NCBI RefSeq assembly: GCF_031143425.1
Contig: NC_090439.1
Span: forward strand, 638,167,465 to 638,231,464
Origin: Pleurodeles waltl
Lineage: Eukaryota; Chordata; Amphibia; Caudata; Salamandridae
Length of the DNA stretch: 64,000 nucleotides
Direction: 5' to 3'
The notes below the pieces were generated by a model. The model saw only the letters and a list, made by a program, of their open reading frames with translations. It ran no database searches and had not been told where the DNA came from. Below are positions 24,729 through 36,227 of the stretch, piece after piece. The translations under genes were made by a program, and so were the position numbers. How positions within the stretch are numbered: the first letter of the stretch is position 1; the number at the start of each line of letters is the position of its first letter.

Positions 24729-26904
24729 TGTGAGAAAATGGGGCTTTGGTTGATGAGGGTGGAACTCCTACTGTTGCATTTAATGTTTGTAAGAGTGAAT
24801 CCCCAAAAGCCATTACATTAACCTGCACTTAATCTTCTGGTAGCCTGGCACAAAAAGCAATCAGGCTTAACTTAGAGCCAATGTATAAAGTATTTATGCA
24901 GCACACAAACAACAATAAAGTGAAAACACAACACAAGAAAAGTCCCAAAACAATTTAGACAAATTTAAATAAATAAAAGGCTACCAGAACAACAACAATC
25001 CAATCAGTAGAACTGGAGATATTCAGCTTTTACATTTTTGGTGAAAATAGAACTTAGAAGCAGAAACCAGCACTCATGGTCATCTGGTCACACTAGACCC
25101 TGAAAAATTCACTAGTTCAGGCCGACAGCACCGGCCAGACACTGAGACCAGGTTAGTCCTGCTGAAAAGTTACCTTCTCAAATCTGGTGCAAAGAGGTCC
25201 GCTCACTTTGGAGGATGTTGTGAAGAGGAGGCTTTAGCACAAATAGCAGGTCGAGGGTTGTGGATGGGTCTCATGAGCTGTCGTTGCTGTAGCTTGAAGT
25301 GCAGGTCTTGCATTGCTGGTAGTTGGGAACTGTGGCTGTCGGCACAAAGGACACGTCTTACTGGATCTTTGCATTCACCATTGTGGCAGAATGCAGAGTT
25401 TCACTCCAAATGAGCCAGTTAGCTGTTGGGAGGAGCCCCGACTTCAGAATTTTCACCTTTTCTTTTAGGAGAAGCTGTCACTGATGTCAGCCAAGGGTCC
25501 AGGACCTGAGGGAGGGTACTTCTTGGTGATCAGGAATCCTTCCAGCAGACGTCTGCAGCAGTTCTCCTCAGGGAGGTCCAAGCAGATCCAGTGGCAGCTG
25601 GACAGTTGCAGAGTAGCCTCTGGAAGCTTCTTATGTCCCTGTAGCTCACACAGGAGGTCAGCCAACTGACCCCAAGAGTCACCGTGGGTAGCTTGGGATT
25701 AAGGCAAGCGGGGCTATTCTTCCCACTTCAGACAGCAAGGCAGTCATTAAAGCAGCAGAGCCATCCCCTGGCAGTAGGGCAGCCCTTCTTCTGAATCTTC
25801 CACAGGTCAAGGAGTGCTCTGATGAGTGGCTCTGGTCGTTCAGTATTTATAGCTGGTACCAGCTTTTGCATGTGGGTTCCTTGCCCTGGTTCTTGAAAGT
25901 TCTTCCCCTTTCCATGCTAAAGGATCCAAATAGGTCTAGGGTGACAAACGGAAAAGCAGGACTGATGTCAGGTTCCTTTATATGTGTTGTAGGCAAAGCC
26001 CTTTGAAGTGTAAATTAGGCTGGGTACAGCCCCTCAGCTGACATCCTGCTAGGATGGCCCATCCTGTCCATACCTAAGCCCCCTTTGCCTTACTGTCTGG
26101 AAGCAATGCACAAACCCCAACAGCAGATCTATTCACAAACATGTGACCCAGGACTCTGGCAGGAAGAAACAGTTGGTTGGGACAAGAACGTGGCAACTTA
26201 CTAAGAGTGGCATTTTCAGACTTGTGACTTGAAATCCAACTTTGCTATTAAAGAGGATTTTAAATTTCGATTAATTTGACCGTAAACAACATACCTCTAT
26301 CTGCCTCCAATCTGCAGGTAACATCTATTAGTTGTAATAAGGTAACACATGGTTAGTCAACAGGAGAGATAGGCCTTTCAACACAGAAAATTGAATTCAT
26401 GAGTTTTTCATTGCCAGGACATGTAAAACGTAAGCACACATGTCCTACATCTTAGATACAATGCACCCTGCCGTATAAGCCTTTGGGCCCTAACTTAGGG
26501 GTGACATAAGTATTACAAAGGAATGTTTAGCCCTTGCAAAAAGCTAATTCAACAAGTTTGAAATTACAGTTTAAAACTGCACTGCAGGCTGCAGTGACCC
26601 TCCTGAGACAAGTTTTGAAAGGCTATTTTAATGGGTGGCACAATGAGTGCTGCTAGCCACAAGAAACATTTAATTAACAGGCCCTGGGTACATGTAGTAC
26701 CATTTACTTGGGACCTATGTGTAAATAAAATAAATGTATGGGTCAGGTAGATGCCGGTTTTACCATATGTTAGGGAGAGAGCACAAGCACTTTACCCATA
26801 GTAATCAGGGAAAAAGTGCACAACGTCCTATTGTCAACAAAAACAGGTTCAGCAATAGAAGGTAAAAAGCTGGGGGTGACCCTGCAAACAGGGCAGGTCT
26901 CACA
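24729..26904 (+). mobile_element. Solo LTR-like repeat, 2.18 kb (copy C)
   Basis: The element starts TGTGAGAAAATGGGGC and ends GGTCTCACA, so the ends are a short inverted TGTGAG/CTCACA pair as in LTRs. The flanks are AGGTA (24724-24728) and TGGTA (26905-26909), a likely 5-bp target duplication with one change. The first 250 bases match the reverse complement of the distal ends of the two repeats at 34.0-38.5 kb: GCAATCAGGCTTAAC, CAATGTATAAAGTATTT and AATAAAGTGAAAACAC all have counterparts. No internal retroviral genes adjoin it, so it looks like a solo LTR of a large LTR family. Which retroelement class it belongs to cannot be told from the LTR alone. Confidence 0.6.
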
Positions 26905-27019
26905 TGGTAGAAAATTAAAATTAGGTGCTCTGATAAAATGATAAATCTATGGGAGTTTAGAGCTTTCACTCCCTTGAAGACATGCTTTTTTCCAATGCAA
27001 GAGACCTTTCTTGAAAGTC

Positions 27020-27245
27020 TCCTCTGCTTCAGTCATCCAATGCATCAAAAACTGCCTACACGTCATCCAGACCTGGATGTTTAGCACCTATCAATCTCAA
27101 TTCAACTAATACAGAATTCCTGTTATTTGCCAGGAACAACAAACATGGAACAGTACAAACCTGGCTCAATGTTATGCTCTGTGTCATAAACCTTGGCAGC
27201 GTCAAACTCCACCCTTCACAGAATGTCGTCACTTGGATACACCTA
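27020..27245 (+). mobile_element. L2-type LINE fragment, part 1
   Basis: Plus-strand translation gives CIKNCLHVIQTWM, then a TEFLLFARNN block, then SQNVVTWIHL. These match in order the CLxxIxxWM, KTExLLFG and VxNLGV blocks downstream of the YADD motif in L2-type reverse transcriptases. The fragment stops at the left TIR of the MITE at 27246 and resumes at 28166 in the correct order. Confidence 0.55.
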
Positions 27246-28165
27246 GGAGCATATTTATACTCCGTTTGCGCCGAAATTGCGTCGGTTTTTTTGACGCAAT
27301 TTCGACGCAAAACTAACTCCATATTTATACTTTGGCGTTAGACGCGTCTAGCGCCAAAGTCCATGGAGTTAGCGTCATTTTTTAGCGTGGACACCTACTT
27401 TGCGTTAATTATATGCAAGGTAGGCGTTCCCGTCTAAAAAATCGACTCCGAGGCATGTGCGTCGGATTTATACTCCCGGGCAAAAATCACGCCCGGGAGT
27501 GGGTGGGTCAAAAAAAATGACGTACGGCTGCTTTTGCGCCGTTTTTTAGCACCTGCAAAAGGCAGGCGTTAAGGGACCTGTGGGCTCTGAAGGAGCCCAG
27601 AGGTGCCCTCCCATGCCCCCAGGGACACCCCCTGTCACCCTTGCCCACCCCAGGAGGACACCCAAGGCTGGAGGGACCCATCCCAGGGACATTAAGGTAA
27701 GTTCAGGTAAGTATTTTTTTTATTAATTTTTTGTGGCATAGGGGGGCCTGATTTGTGCCCCCCTACATGCCACTATGCCCAATGGCCATGCCCAGGGGAC
27801 AGAAGTCCCCTGGGCATGGCCATTGGGCAAGGGGGCATGACACCTGTCTTTGCTAAGACAGGAGTAATTTCTATGGGGGTTGGGAGTGAAAAAAAATGGC
27901 GCAAATCGGGTTGAGGCGAAAAAATTGCCTCAACCTGACTTGCCCCATTTCTTGACGCCCAAGCCCCATATCCCCCTACGCCGGCGCTGCCTGGTGTACG
28001 TCGTTTTTTTAACGCACACCAGACGGTGCCGGTGGCTAACGCCGGCTAACGTCATTCAATAAATAAGGCGCCCGCATGGCGCTTCAGAATGGCATTAGCC
28101 GGCTAATTTTTTTGACGCAAAACTGCGTTGGCACAGTTTTGCGTCAAAAAGTATAAATATGGGCC
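27246..28165 (-). mobile_element. Harbinger-like MITE, 920 bp (copy 2)
   Basis: The left end is GGAGCATATTTATACTCC and the right end is GTATAAATATGGGCC. Flanking triplets are CTA (27243-27245) and CAA (28166-28168), a 3-bp duplication with one change. It is the same family as 23599-24480 and 28704-29616, sharing GTTAGCGTCATTTTTTAGCG, the CATGCCCAGGGGAC palindrome and the final GCGTCAAAAAGTATAAATAT. It is non-coding and interrupts an L2 fragment. Confidence 0.85.
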
Positions 28166-28703
28166 CAAAGACTCCAACATCCCCCACAAGGACTACATTG
28201 CATAAAAACTAAAATAACCTGGTACCTTCTCTCTCTTCTAAAGAAAGTGAAACAGTTTCTTCGGGAAAGCAATTTCAGAACTGCTGTTCAGGTCCTCATA
28301 CTTTCACATCTGCATGGTGGTGACACCTTGATCGATGGCCTTCCAAACATCACACTGTCACCTCTTAAGAGCATCCGGCATACCACAGCATGCTTCATCC
28401 AGGGCTTAGAGGGTTATGATCACATCACACCCATACAGATTGATGGACCAAAGCATTTTCAAATACAGCTGCATCAATTACAAAGTCATCATAACCTATA
28501 GACAAGCTCATCATCTCTATTGGTTCCCGACACACTTTCAGCCAGGACACCATCAGACTAGAAAATAAGAAATATATAAAAAAGAAAAAGAAAACAAGGC
28601 AGCAGGCTTTTTGCATCTATGCACCTAGGATCTGTAACCACATCTCTAAATCCATTGGGACTGTCTCAGTGCTGCTTCTGTTTAGGAAAGAGTTGAAGAC
28701 TCA
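28166..28703 (+). mobile_element. L2-type LINE fragment, part 2
   Basis: An 84-codon open stretch (28247-28501) begins around KQFLRESNFRTAVQVLILSHL. This is the expected continuation after part 1: in L2 elements a KxFLxxxxFRTVVQALVLSRLDY block follows the NLGV block. Further on, APRICNHI and LLLFRKELKTQ correspond to the APxLWNSLP and FKxxLKTHLF C-terminal blocks. Several substitutions and at least one frameshift make it a dead copy. It is cut again by the MITE at 28704. Confidence 0.6.
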
Positions 28704-29616
28704 GGGGCATATTTATACTCCGTTTGCGCCAATTTTGCGTCGTTTTTTTCTACGCAAATTCGACGCAAAACTAACTCCATATTTATACTTTGGCGTTAGA
28801 CACGTCTAGCGCCAAAGTTCATGGAGTTAGCGTCATTTTTTTGCGTGAACACCTTCCTTGCGTTAATGATATGCAAGTTAGGCGTTCCTGTCTTAAAAAA
28901 TGACTCCGATGCTATTGCGTCGGATTTATACTCCCGGGGAAAAATGACGCCCGGGAGTGGGCGGGACTAAAAAACCCGCATTTGCGCCGGATTTTAGCGC
29001 CTGGGTCAGGGCAGGCGTTAAGGGACCTGTGGGCTCAGAATGAGCCCAGAGGTGCCCTCCCAAGCCCCAAGGGACACCCCCTGCCACCCTTGCCCACCCC
29101 AGGAGGACACCCAAGGATGGAGGGACCCACCCCAGGGAAGAAAAGGTAAGTTGTGGTAAGTATTTTTGAATATTTTTTTTGTGGCATAGGGGGGCCTGAT
29201 TTGTGCCCCCTTTCATGCCACTATGCCCAATGACCATGCCCAGGGGACAGAAGTCCCCTGGGCATGGCCATTGGGCAAGGGGGCATGACTCCTGTCTTTG
29301 CTAAGACAGGAGTCATGTTAATGGCGTCTGGGTGCCGAAAAAATGGCGCAAATCGGGTTAAGATGATTTTTTTGCCTCAGCCTGACTTGCCCCATTTTTT
29401 GACACCCAAACGGCATTTTTCCCTACGCTGGCGCTGCCTGGTGTACGTGTTTTTTTTTCACGCACACCAGGCAGCGCCGGTCGGCTAACGCCGGCTAACG
29501 CCATTCAATAAATACGGCGCCCGCATGGCGCATCAGAATGGCGTTAGCCGGCGCTAATTTTTTTGGCGCAAAACTGCGTTAGCGCAGTTTTGCGTCAAAA
29601 AGTATAAATATGGCCC
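28704..29616 (-). mobile_element. Harbinger-like MITE, 913 bp (copy 3)
   Basis: The left end is GGGGCATATTTATACTCC and the right end is GTATAAATATGGCCC. TCA flanks both ends (28701-28703 and 29617-29619), a perfect 3-bp target duplication. It has the same orientation as copy 2, with 538 bp between them. The internal CATGCCCAGGGGACAGAAG palindrome and the CACACCAGGCAGCGCC hairpin are conserved among copies. There is no coding capacity. Confidence 0.88.
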
Positions 29617-29790
29617 TCAGTTTTTAAACAGTCTTCATCACAATGCAATAACCGTCCATAACTCCGCTTTCTCTCCTCTTACTTGTTGACTTTGTGCTTA
29701 TATTTTACCCTGTATTGCGCTCCACTGCCTTTTGACTAAGTTTGCGCTATCATAATGTAATATAAATGTATACATTTGTTCTGCTCTTTT
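29617..29790 (+). mobile_element. L2-type LINE fragment, part 3 (3' region)
   Basis: The sequence resumes directly after the TCA duplication and keeps the reading frame of the FRKELKTQ block for a few codons. It then passes into non-coding sequence ending around GCGCTATCATAATGTAATATAAATG. That end is loosely like the gcgctttataaat tails of the other L2 elements in the window. This assignment depends on the preceding two parts. Confidence 0.4.
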
Positions 29791-30438
29791 GATGTTTAAT
29801 TTTTCCTTTGCCCGGTCACTTTTTCTGCTCTTTTAATTTTCACCACATTAACACAATATTGTTTGTTAAAAAAAACGCAGCCAAGAGGGACCACTTAGGA
29901 ATCCCTTGTCTCTGCAAGTTTTGCTTATGTGACATCAATTAATTAAAAGTGACAATTTTCATGCATTTATGGAGAAAAAATAAATCTTCACAACTTTGTT
30001 AAACTGAAGATTTCTATGTAAGTTTGCGAAGGATGGTAGAAAACAACTTTCTTTATCATCACTAAATGCTGAACTGAGTAGTGGTTAAAGTAATGTGCAC
30101 ACATTACTAAGGTCATGCGAATTTGGACAGTCATTTCTCGCAACCTTTTTAAAGTTTTCCCCACATTTACATGCACTTGTGATTTTTTGATAATTACGTT
30201 GCAAATGATAAACTTGCAGGGAAAAGAGCTACTTACATTCCCCCTCTTTTTAAGGTTACATGTGAAAAAAACCTTCTTGCAAAGCAGCGAAAATTATCAT
30301 GCAATAACCAGAAACTCTGCACAGTCAGAGATAAAATTAGACACAAAAAATTCACAAACTTCTTGAATGGCAAAAATGAGGACATTTGCAAAATTGCATA
30401 TGCACAAAAAATACTGCGCACTTCCAATTTCAAACCTA
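29791..30438. other. Non-coding AT-rich stretch
   Basis: No gene is recognised. Overlapping frames of 60-90 codons on both strands have no domains. Confidence 0.5.
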
Positions 30439-30664
30439 GGCCCATATTTATACTTTTTTTGCTCCGCATGTGCATCATTTTGTGACGTAAAAGCGGCACA
30501 AACTTACAAAATATAGGCTCATATTTATACTTTTTTAGCGCCGCATTTGCGTCATTTTTTTATGCGAAATCGGCGCAAACTTGCAAAATAAAATTTTGTA
30601 AGTTTGCGCCGATTTTGCGTAAAAAATTACGCAAATGCGGCTCAAAAAAGTATAAATAGGGGCC
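30439..30664. mobile_element. Short fold-back MITE with a doubled left arm, 226 bp
   Basis: The outer left end GGCCCATATTTATACTTTTT and the right end AAAAAGTATAAATAGGGGCC are flanked by CTA on both sides (30436-30438 and 30665-30667). A second left-type end, GGCTCATATTTATACTTTTT, begins inside at 30516 and pairs with the right arm over about 70 bp. The element therefore has two left arms in tandem and one right arm. It shares TIRs with 56854-57010 and with the 0.9-kb MITEs. Confidence 0.75.
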
Positions 30665-30694
30665 CTAGTGCGAAACTAGGCACAACACATCCGT

Positions 30695-30770
30695 GATCAC
30701 TAGCGCCTTGAGACCCGCACGGGTGAGTAGCGCGCTTTATAAATGTTAACGATTAACGATTTGATCACAC
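30695..30770 (+). mobile_element. L2-type 3' tail (or SINE sharing it)
   Basis: TAGCGCCTTGAGACCCGCAC continues as GGGTGAGTAGCGCGCTTTATAAATG, then GTTAACGATTAACGATT. The minus strand of 48966-49020, which is the 3' untranslated end of a LINE with a clear reverse transcriptase, carries the same words (CACCTTGAGACCC, GGGTGATTAGTGCGCT, TATAAAT). No coding part precedes this copy, so it is a short 5'-truncated LINE or a tail-sharing SINE. Confidence 0.6.
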
Positions 30771-33228
30771 ACAACCTTTTTCCTAGAATCTTTTTGAATT
30801 TTGAGTTCCATTTTTTAATGAAATAAAAAATGACAAAATGTTATTTGTGACAATTTTGCGCCTCTCAGTTCTGTTTTTTTTTCCTGCTCTTGCAGGGTCA
30901 ACGAGTTAAAAACTGATGGTACATGAAAGCACAAACCAGAAGGAACACAAATTACAATCAGTTTAAAATTGGCGCATGTTGACGCTTGCTACATTCCAAC
31001 CACCTTTGCCAGTGTCTGAATGAGGCTCATGGTGTCCTTTATTTAGTTTACTTTCCAAAAACACCCACTTTAAATACCAACTATAATGAGACAAGTGGGA
31101 GTGCACGACAGGGCTCAATCCTGATGGTGGGTCTGTTCCAGAGAAAGGCGATGCGCCTCTGCCATTTCCAGAGGATTTGGAGCTCAGTTTATCTTGAGCC
31201 CCTAGAAACACGTAAACAAAGATTAAGACAGATTTTCGGATTTCAGGTGCCATACTAGAAACAAGCTGACCAATATGTAAAGTTCTTTCAAACTTACATT
31301 TTTACACTTACATCTGAGGGTGCTCGGTTTTGACTTGTTTGTAATTAGATGGGGACAGGCATTAGACATGCCGTTTAAGGCTGGATAACTGAAAATCCAA
31401 TGTTGTTTCTAAATGATTAGGAAGGTGTGGGTGGCGCCCATTTAGCTATTTGGGTCTTTACGTGAACGAGGAGGTAATTAAATGTAGTTCGCTACTAGAA
31501 GGGCATGTGGGACACATTAGAGATGAAAGGGCTGTATGTTGCACCAATCATGACAATTTTTTTCAGAGTTCTCGCTTATGCTCTGGTGGCTTTTAGATCT
31601 TTTAAAGCGTTCTATCTCTGTCTATTTCTTTCTCTGCCTCTGCAATTATCCTTACTCTTTTTCCATTCCTCCTTCTCTAGAGTGGGCAAGTTAACCAAGT
31701 GGCATTTATCATGATCCTAATGCCAGGAGTCTGCGTCCTGGCAAAGTTAATTAAGCCTTCATCCTTCTGATGTTGGTAAATTGAGTATAGATTACATTTG
31801 GTATTATTGTCTGCTACAGCCCTCAGAAAAGGCAGAGTGCAGTATGACATAAATAATGTCTCCTGAATAGCATGTTCGAAAATATCAACCAGTTGGATAT
31901 TGATTTTCAAAATTAACTTTAAGGGGCCGATATTTTTGGTTGCGTTAGCTATGACACACAATATGAAATCTATGGAGCAATGTTTATGTCAGAAAATATT
32001 CTAACAGCTATATTCTTACCACTCCCCGTGTTTCTCTCTCTTACTATTTGATTGTCACCTGTCATTTTCTTATTTATTTGTTCTCTTCTAGCGTCATAAA
32101 CACACACCCCTTTTCCTACTTACACTTGCTTTGTGGTTTTCTTCCCGTTGTTTGTTCCGGTCTCTATGTCCTTCTCGTTTTATGTCTGTACTTTTTGGGA
32201 AAAACAAATTGCTGATTCATATGATGTGCACAGTGGGGGTTTGCTAGGTTAGTGGGTTTTCTTCACATGGAAAGTTGTACAGTATGATGATATTTCTGTG
32301 CGAGCAAACCTGCTCTTTACGGGGCTGTGGATGTTCTAGGGGGTGCCAATCAATAAATGATGTGGACCACCCACAAACTTGGAAGGCTGCAGGTATTTGT
32401 CAACTTCTATAGGCAGTTTCTTCACCAAATAGGCTGTAAATTACATGAGTAATTGGGTGTTCAAGTGGGAACGGTGAGGGAACAGCGTCAAAATATCTAA
32501 GATTCAACCATGGAGAATGATATTTTCTCATTGCAGAAACAAAAAATCCTTCAAACTTCATTTAAACCTTTGTGTTCTAATCGATGGCCACGCACAAAAC
32601 CACTCTTAAGAATCAGTTACTGATTCCCAGGAGTACTTCAAGTAGTTTTTGAGTATTCACAAAAGGTCAGCAATGTACTCTAAACATGGGCAGCAGGTTT
32701 TGAGAATCTTGAGCAATCATCCCATCCATGCAAATTTAATCAGAAGTCTCGCTCAGTCTCACTCAGCGACCATTCGCCACACAACTGAACAGTTCCCCCC
32801 CCCAATTTTTTTTCCCTCTCATTTTGATTCAATGGACTACTTCGTCTACTGTGTACTGGAGACTCAAGACTGAACATCCCACATTGTAGTCTTCTAAAGC
32901 ACTGCTTTGTGACACCATTTGGGACGCCGTTGCACTTTACAATGCTCAAAACCAATCATCAGTGCTGTAGTCACTCATTTAAGCCAATGATTAAATTAAA
33001 AACCCCATGGCATAGATATGAATTAACTTTCCAAATTATTTACAGCACAATTCCAGACCAGGTGCTTAAGGGAGTCCACCATTAACAAAATCTTAAAATG
33101 TTTTTTGTTGAAATGCAAACAATGTAAGGGCAGGCCATAGCACTGCCAGGGCTGCTCTCTCTAATACTCTCATCCTAAACCACTTACCCTGAGTCCGACT
33201 TGAAATCATTCCACAAGCACCTGAGACG
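30771..33228. other. Non-coding stretch, no gene recognised
   Basis: Two frames of 90-96 codons overlap on opposite strands at 30963-31258 without a domain. A C-run followed by a T-run lies near 32795-32815. Nothing else can be supported. Confidence 0.5.
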
Positions 33229-33344
33229 AAACAACGGACCCAGATGGCATTATTTAAGCCTCCAAAACTCAGCGCAATACTATTGCGCAAGACTATTGCA
33301 CTGAGTTTTGGAGGCTTAAATCATGTCATCTGGGTCCGTTGTTT
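33229..33344. repeat. Near-perfect inverted repeat, about 55-bp arms
   Basis: The left arm starts AAACAACGGACCCAGATG and the right arm ends CATCTGGGTCCGTTGTTT. The complementarity continues inward through CCTCCAAAACTCAG and CTGAGTTTTGGAGG to a loop of a few bases near 33288. Only a few mismatches occur in the arms. It lacks the GGG-type ends of the MITEs here and I find no flanking duplication. It could be a small fold-back element or a recent inverted duplication. Confidence 0.8.
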
Positions 33345-34001
33345 AATTTTCCCCTCTTCTATCTGGTGTCTATGAGTGCGTTATGAAAGAAATAAAATAA
33401 CATAAATAAAAATGTAAATAAGTTCAAGCTCAATGTCTGTAACCTGAGTAATTCACTGTTTGCCTATAAGTGTTGTTATGGGTCTATCTATTAATTTTGA
33501 AAATTGTCCCTGTTAGACCTGTCAGTTCTTGGCTGGTTTCCCCTGTCTTTTTGGCTGTATCGCAGCGAGACGCTTTAGTTATCAGAAAAGGGCTTGGAGC
33601 CCTGTCGACGTCACGTCAATGTGTTTCATTGGTTCGTCGGCTTGCCTAATAAAATCTGCTTGCTTTCATTAGTCGAAGGCATGCACACGTTATGCCTTTT
33701 CCGGTGGCTAGCTCTCCTCGAGTGCAGCGACCAAGTACAGAAAACATGCGAGGCTCACTGTTTTCTGTCAGATCGTGGACTACTTTTTCTCTATTTTATT
33801 AGCGCGATTTCGCTTGGCAGAAGTCGAGCGCTTTACACAGTTAATTTAACTTTTTCGGTTTAGGTACATAAAAGCACTTTTGCCGATAGATGAAAAGTCG
33901 GGTTAGGAGTTCACAACGTGATCAGCTCCAACATGAGCAAACGCGAGACCCGTTGCATTGCAAATGCTTGTTGAGCATCTGCTGAGTTTTGTTTTTGCTG
34001 G
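33345..34001. other. Non-coding stretch with a CpG-containing segment
   Basis: From about 33590 to 33950 the sequence has more CpG than its surroundings, including GTCGACGTCACGTC, GCGCGATTTCGC and AAACGCGAGACCCG. The style suggests an interspersed repeat, but no second copy lies in this window, so I cannot confirm it. An 89-codon frame (33594-33863) has no domain. Confidence 0.35.
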
Positions 34002-36227
34002 TGTTGGACCTGGCATACTTGGCGTGGTCTCCCCTAATTTTTTGCCTCTGCTTCCCAGGTTGTTGCTGTATGCTGGACTCTGTTTTTGCTGTTTTTGTTA
34101 CTCTGGGCACTTTACCACTACTGACCAGTGCTAAAGTGCAAGTGCTCCCTGTGTGAAATTGTATGTGTAATTGTCTTTCCATGATTGGCATATTTGATTT
34201 ACTAGTAAGTCCCTAATAAAGTGCACCGAGGTGCCCAGGGCCTGTAAATCAAATGCTACTAGTGGGCCTGCAGCACTGGTTGTGTCACCCACAAGAGTAA
34301 CTCTGTAAACATGGCTCAGACCTGCCACTGCAGTGACTGTGTGTGCATTTTTAAAACTGCCAATTCGACCTGACAAGTGTATCCACTTGCCAGGCCCAAA
34401 CCTTCCCTTTTCATACATGTATGGCACACCTGTGGTAGGCCCTAGGAAGCCCCATGGTGCACTGTATGTTAAAGGTGGGACATGCACTGATGTGTTTTAC
34501 AGTGAAATACTGCCAAATTCGGTTTTCACTGTTGCAAGACCTATGTCTCTCATAGGTTAACATGGAGGCTGCCTTTAAATATCCTTAAAGTGCAGTTTCT
34601 CCTTCAGAGCAGATAGAAATGAGGAATTTGGGGTCTCTGAACTCCCAATTTAAAAAGACATCTTATAGTGAAGTTGGTTTTTAGATTTTTAGTTTTAAAA
34701 TGCCACTTTTAGAAAGTGGGCATTTTCTTGCTTAAGCCATTCTGTGACTCTGCCTGTTTGTGGATTCCCTATCTGGGTCAGACTGACAGTTGGGCTGTTT
34801 GTGGATCTCCTCTAGACAGCGACACAAAGAGAGCTGGGGTTTAGCCTGCATAGCGTGATGAGCCATTTGGGCTAGAGTGGAGGGAGGAGTGGTCACTTAC
34901 ACCTGAATGGGCTGTTCCTGCCCTCATATAATGCAGTCTCCAACCCCCTGGTGTGTGTCTGGGCCCTGGCCTGGGCAAGGTATGATGTTGTGAACAACAG
35001 AGACTTTCCTTTGAAGTTTAGCTGCTTCAAAGACAGAATGGGGTATAAGTAGTGGACCCAAAACCTCAGACGGTAGATCACTTCTCGAACCAAGAGGAAC
35101 CTCTGCCAAGGGCAAGAGCTGAAGAGTTGGAGGAGGAGTACTGCCCCTTTGCCTGTGACTGTGCTTTGCTGGGTTGGCCTGCAGTTGTTGCTTCTGCCTG
35201 AAAGAGGAAAAAGACTGGACTTTGTGGCATATTCTTGCTTGTGAGGAATCTCCAAGGGCTTGAACTGAGCTTGCTTCCTGTTTTGAAGTCTCAGGGCCAT
35301 CAAAACGTCCTCTGCCAGCACCTGGATTCTCTGCTGAGACTTCTGCCCTGCCAAGGGGTGCCCTATCCAGTCCCTGGGCCCTTTAAAGGTGAAAAGGGTA
35401 GAAAAAGGATGGAAATCCACACACATGAAGCTGTGCGGGGAAAATTTTGACGCACCACCTGCAATGTGGCTGAAAAATGACATGTCACCCGCTTTGTGGC
35501 TCAAATTGATGCTCCACTTGCATCCCCCCTGGGAGATTGACTCATTGCGGTTAGAGAAACAATGCAACACCCCCTCCGGCTGCTGATAATGACACAAACC
35601 CCATGCAGCGCGGTTTTTCAACACTGTGCGACTGGATTTTTCATGCATCGTCTCTGGGCGTCAAAGTCATCGTGAACCTGCGCGGATCCGAGATGCCCTG
35701 TCCGGAAATCGACGCATCACTCTGTTGCGGGGGAGAACAAGGACACATTGCCTACCCGACCCGAGAAGAAATGACTCACGGCCTTATTTGCGTGTGAGTA
35801 TTTGGCGCATCGCTGCCTTTTCTAATGCACGCTTGCCCGCGCCACTTTATTTTTTACGATAAACAGGTACTTTGTGTAGAATCAACTTTTCCATTGTTTT
35901 CTATGGATTAAGACTCTTTTTACTTTGAAAATTCATATATTGACTTGTGTATTTTGGATTTTTATCATTTTGGTTTAGATAAATATTACCTATTTTTCTA
36001 AACTGGTGTGGTTTCCATTTTGTAGCGTTTTTCACTGTATTACTGTGTGTGTTGGTACAAATACTTTACACATTGCCTTTGAGATAAGCCTGACTGCTTG
36101 TGCGAAGCTACAAAGGGAGTAAGCAGGGGTTGTCTTAGTAGTGTAACTCCCTTACCCTGACTAGAGTGAGGGTTCCTGCGTGGACAGAGTTCAAACTGAC
36201 TGCCAATCAGAGATCCCATTTCTAACA
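34002..36227 (-). mobile_element. LTR-like repeat, 2.23 kb (copy A of a tandem pair)
   Basis: Read on the minus strand it starts TGTTAGAAATGGGATCTC and ends ATGCCAGGTCCAACA, so the ends form a short TGTT/AACA inverted pair. The flanks GCTGG (33997-34001) and GTTGG (36228-36232) may be a 5-bp duplication with one change. It matches 36228-38510 along nearly all its length, with shared blocks near 34110/36245, 34210/36345, 35270/37395 and 36130/38410. The first 200 bases also match the start of 24729-26904 in inverted orientation. A 251-codon frame (34893-35648, minus) is not kept open in copy B, so I do not call it a gene. Confidence 0.6.

Noticed and set aside
34893..35648. 251-codon minus-strand frame inside the LTR-like copy A
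   Set aside because: The matching part of copy B is broken into different frames, so the frame is not conserved; no domain is recognisable.
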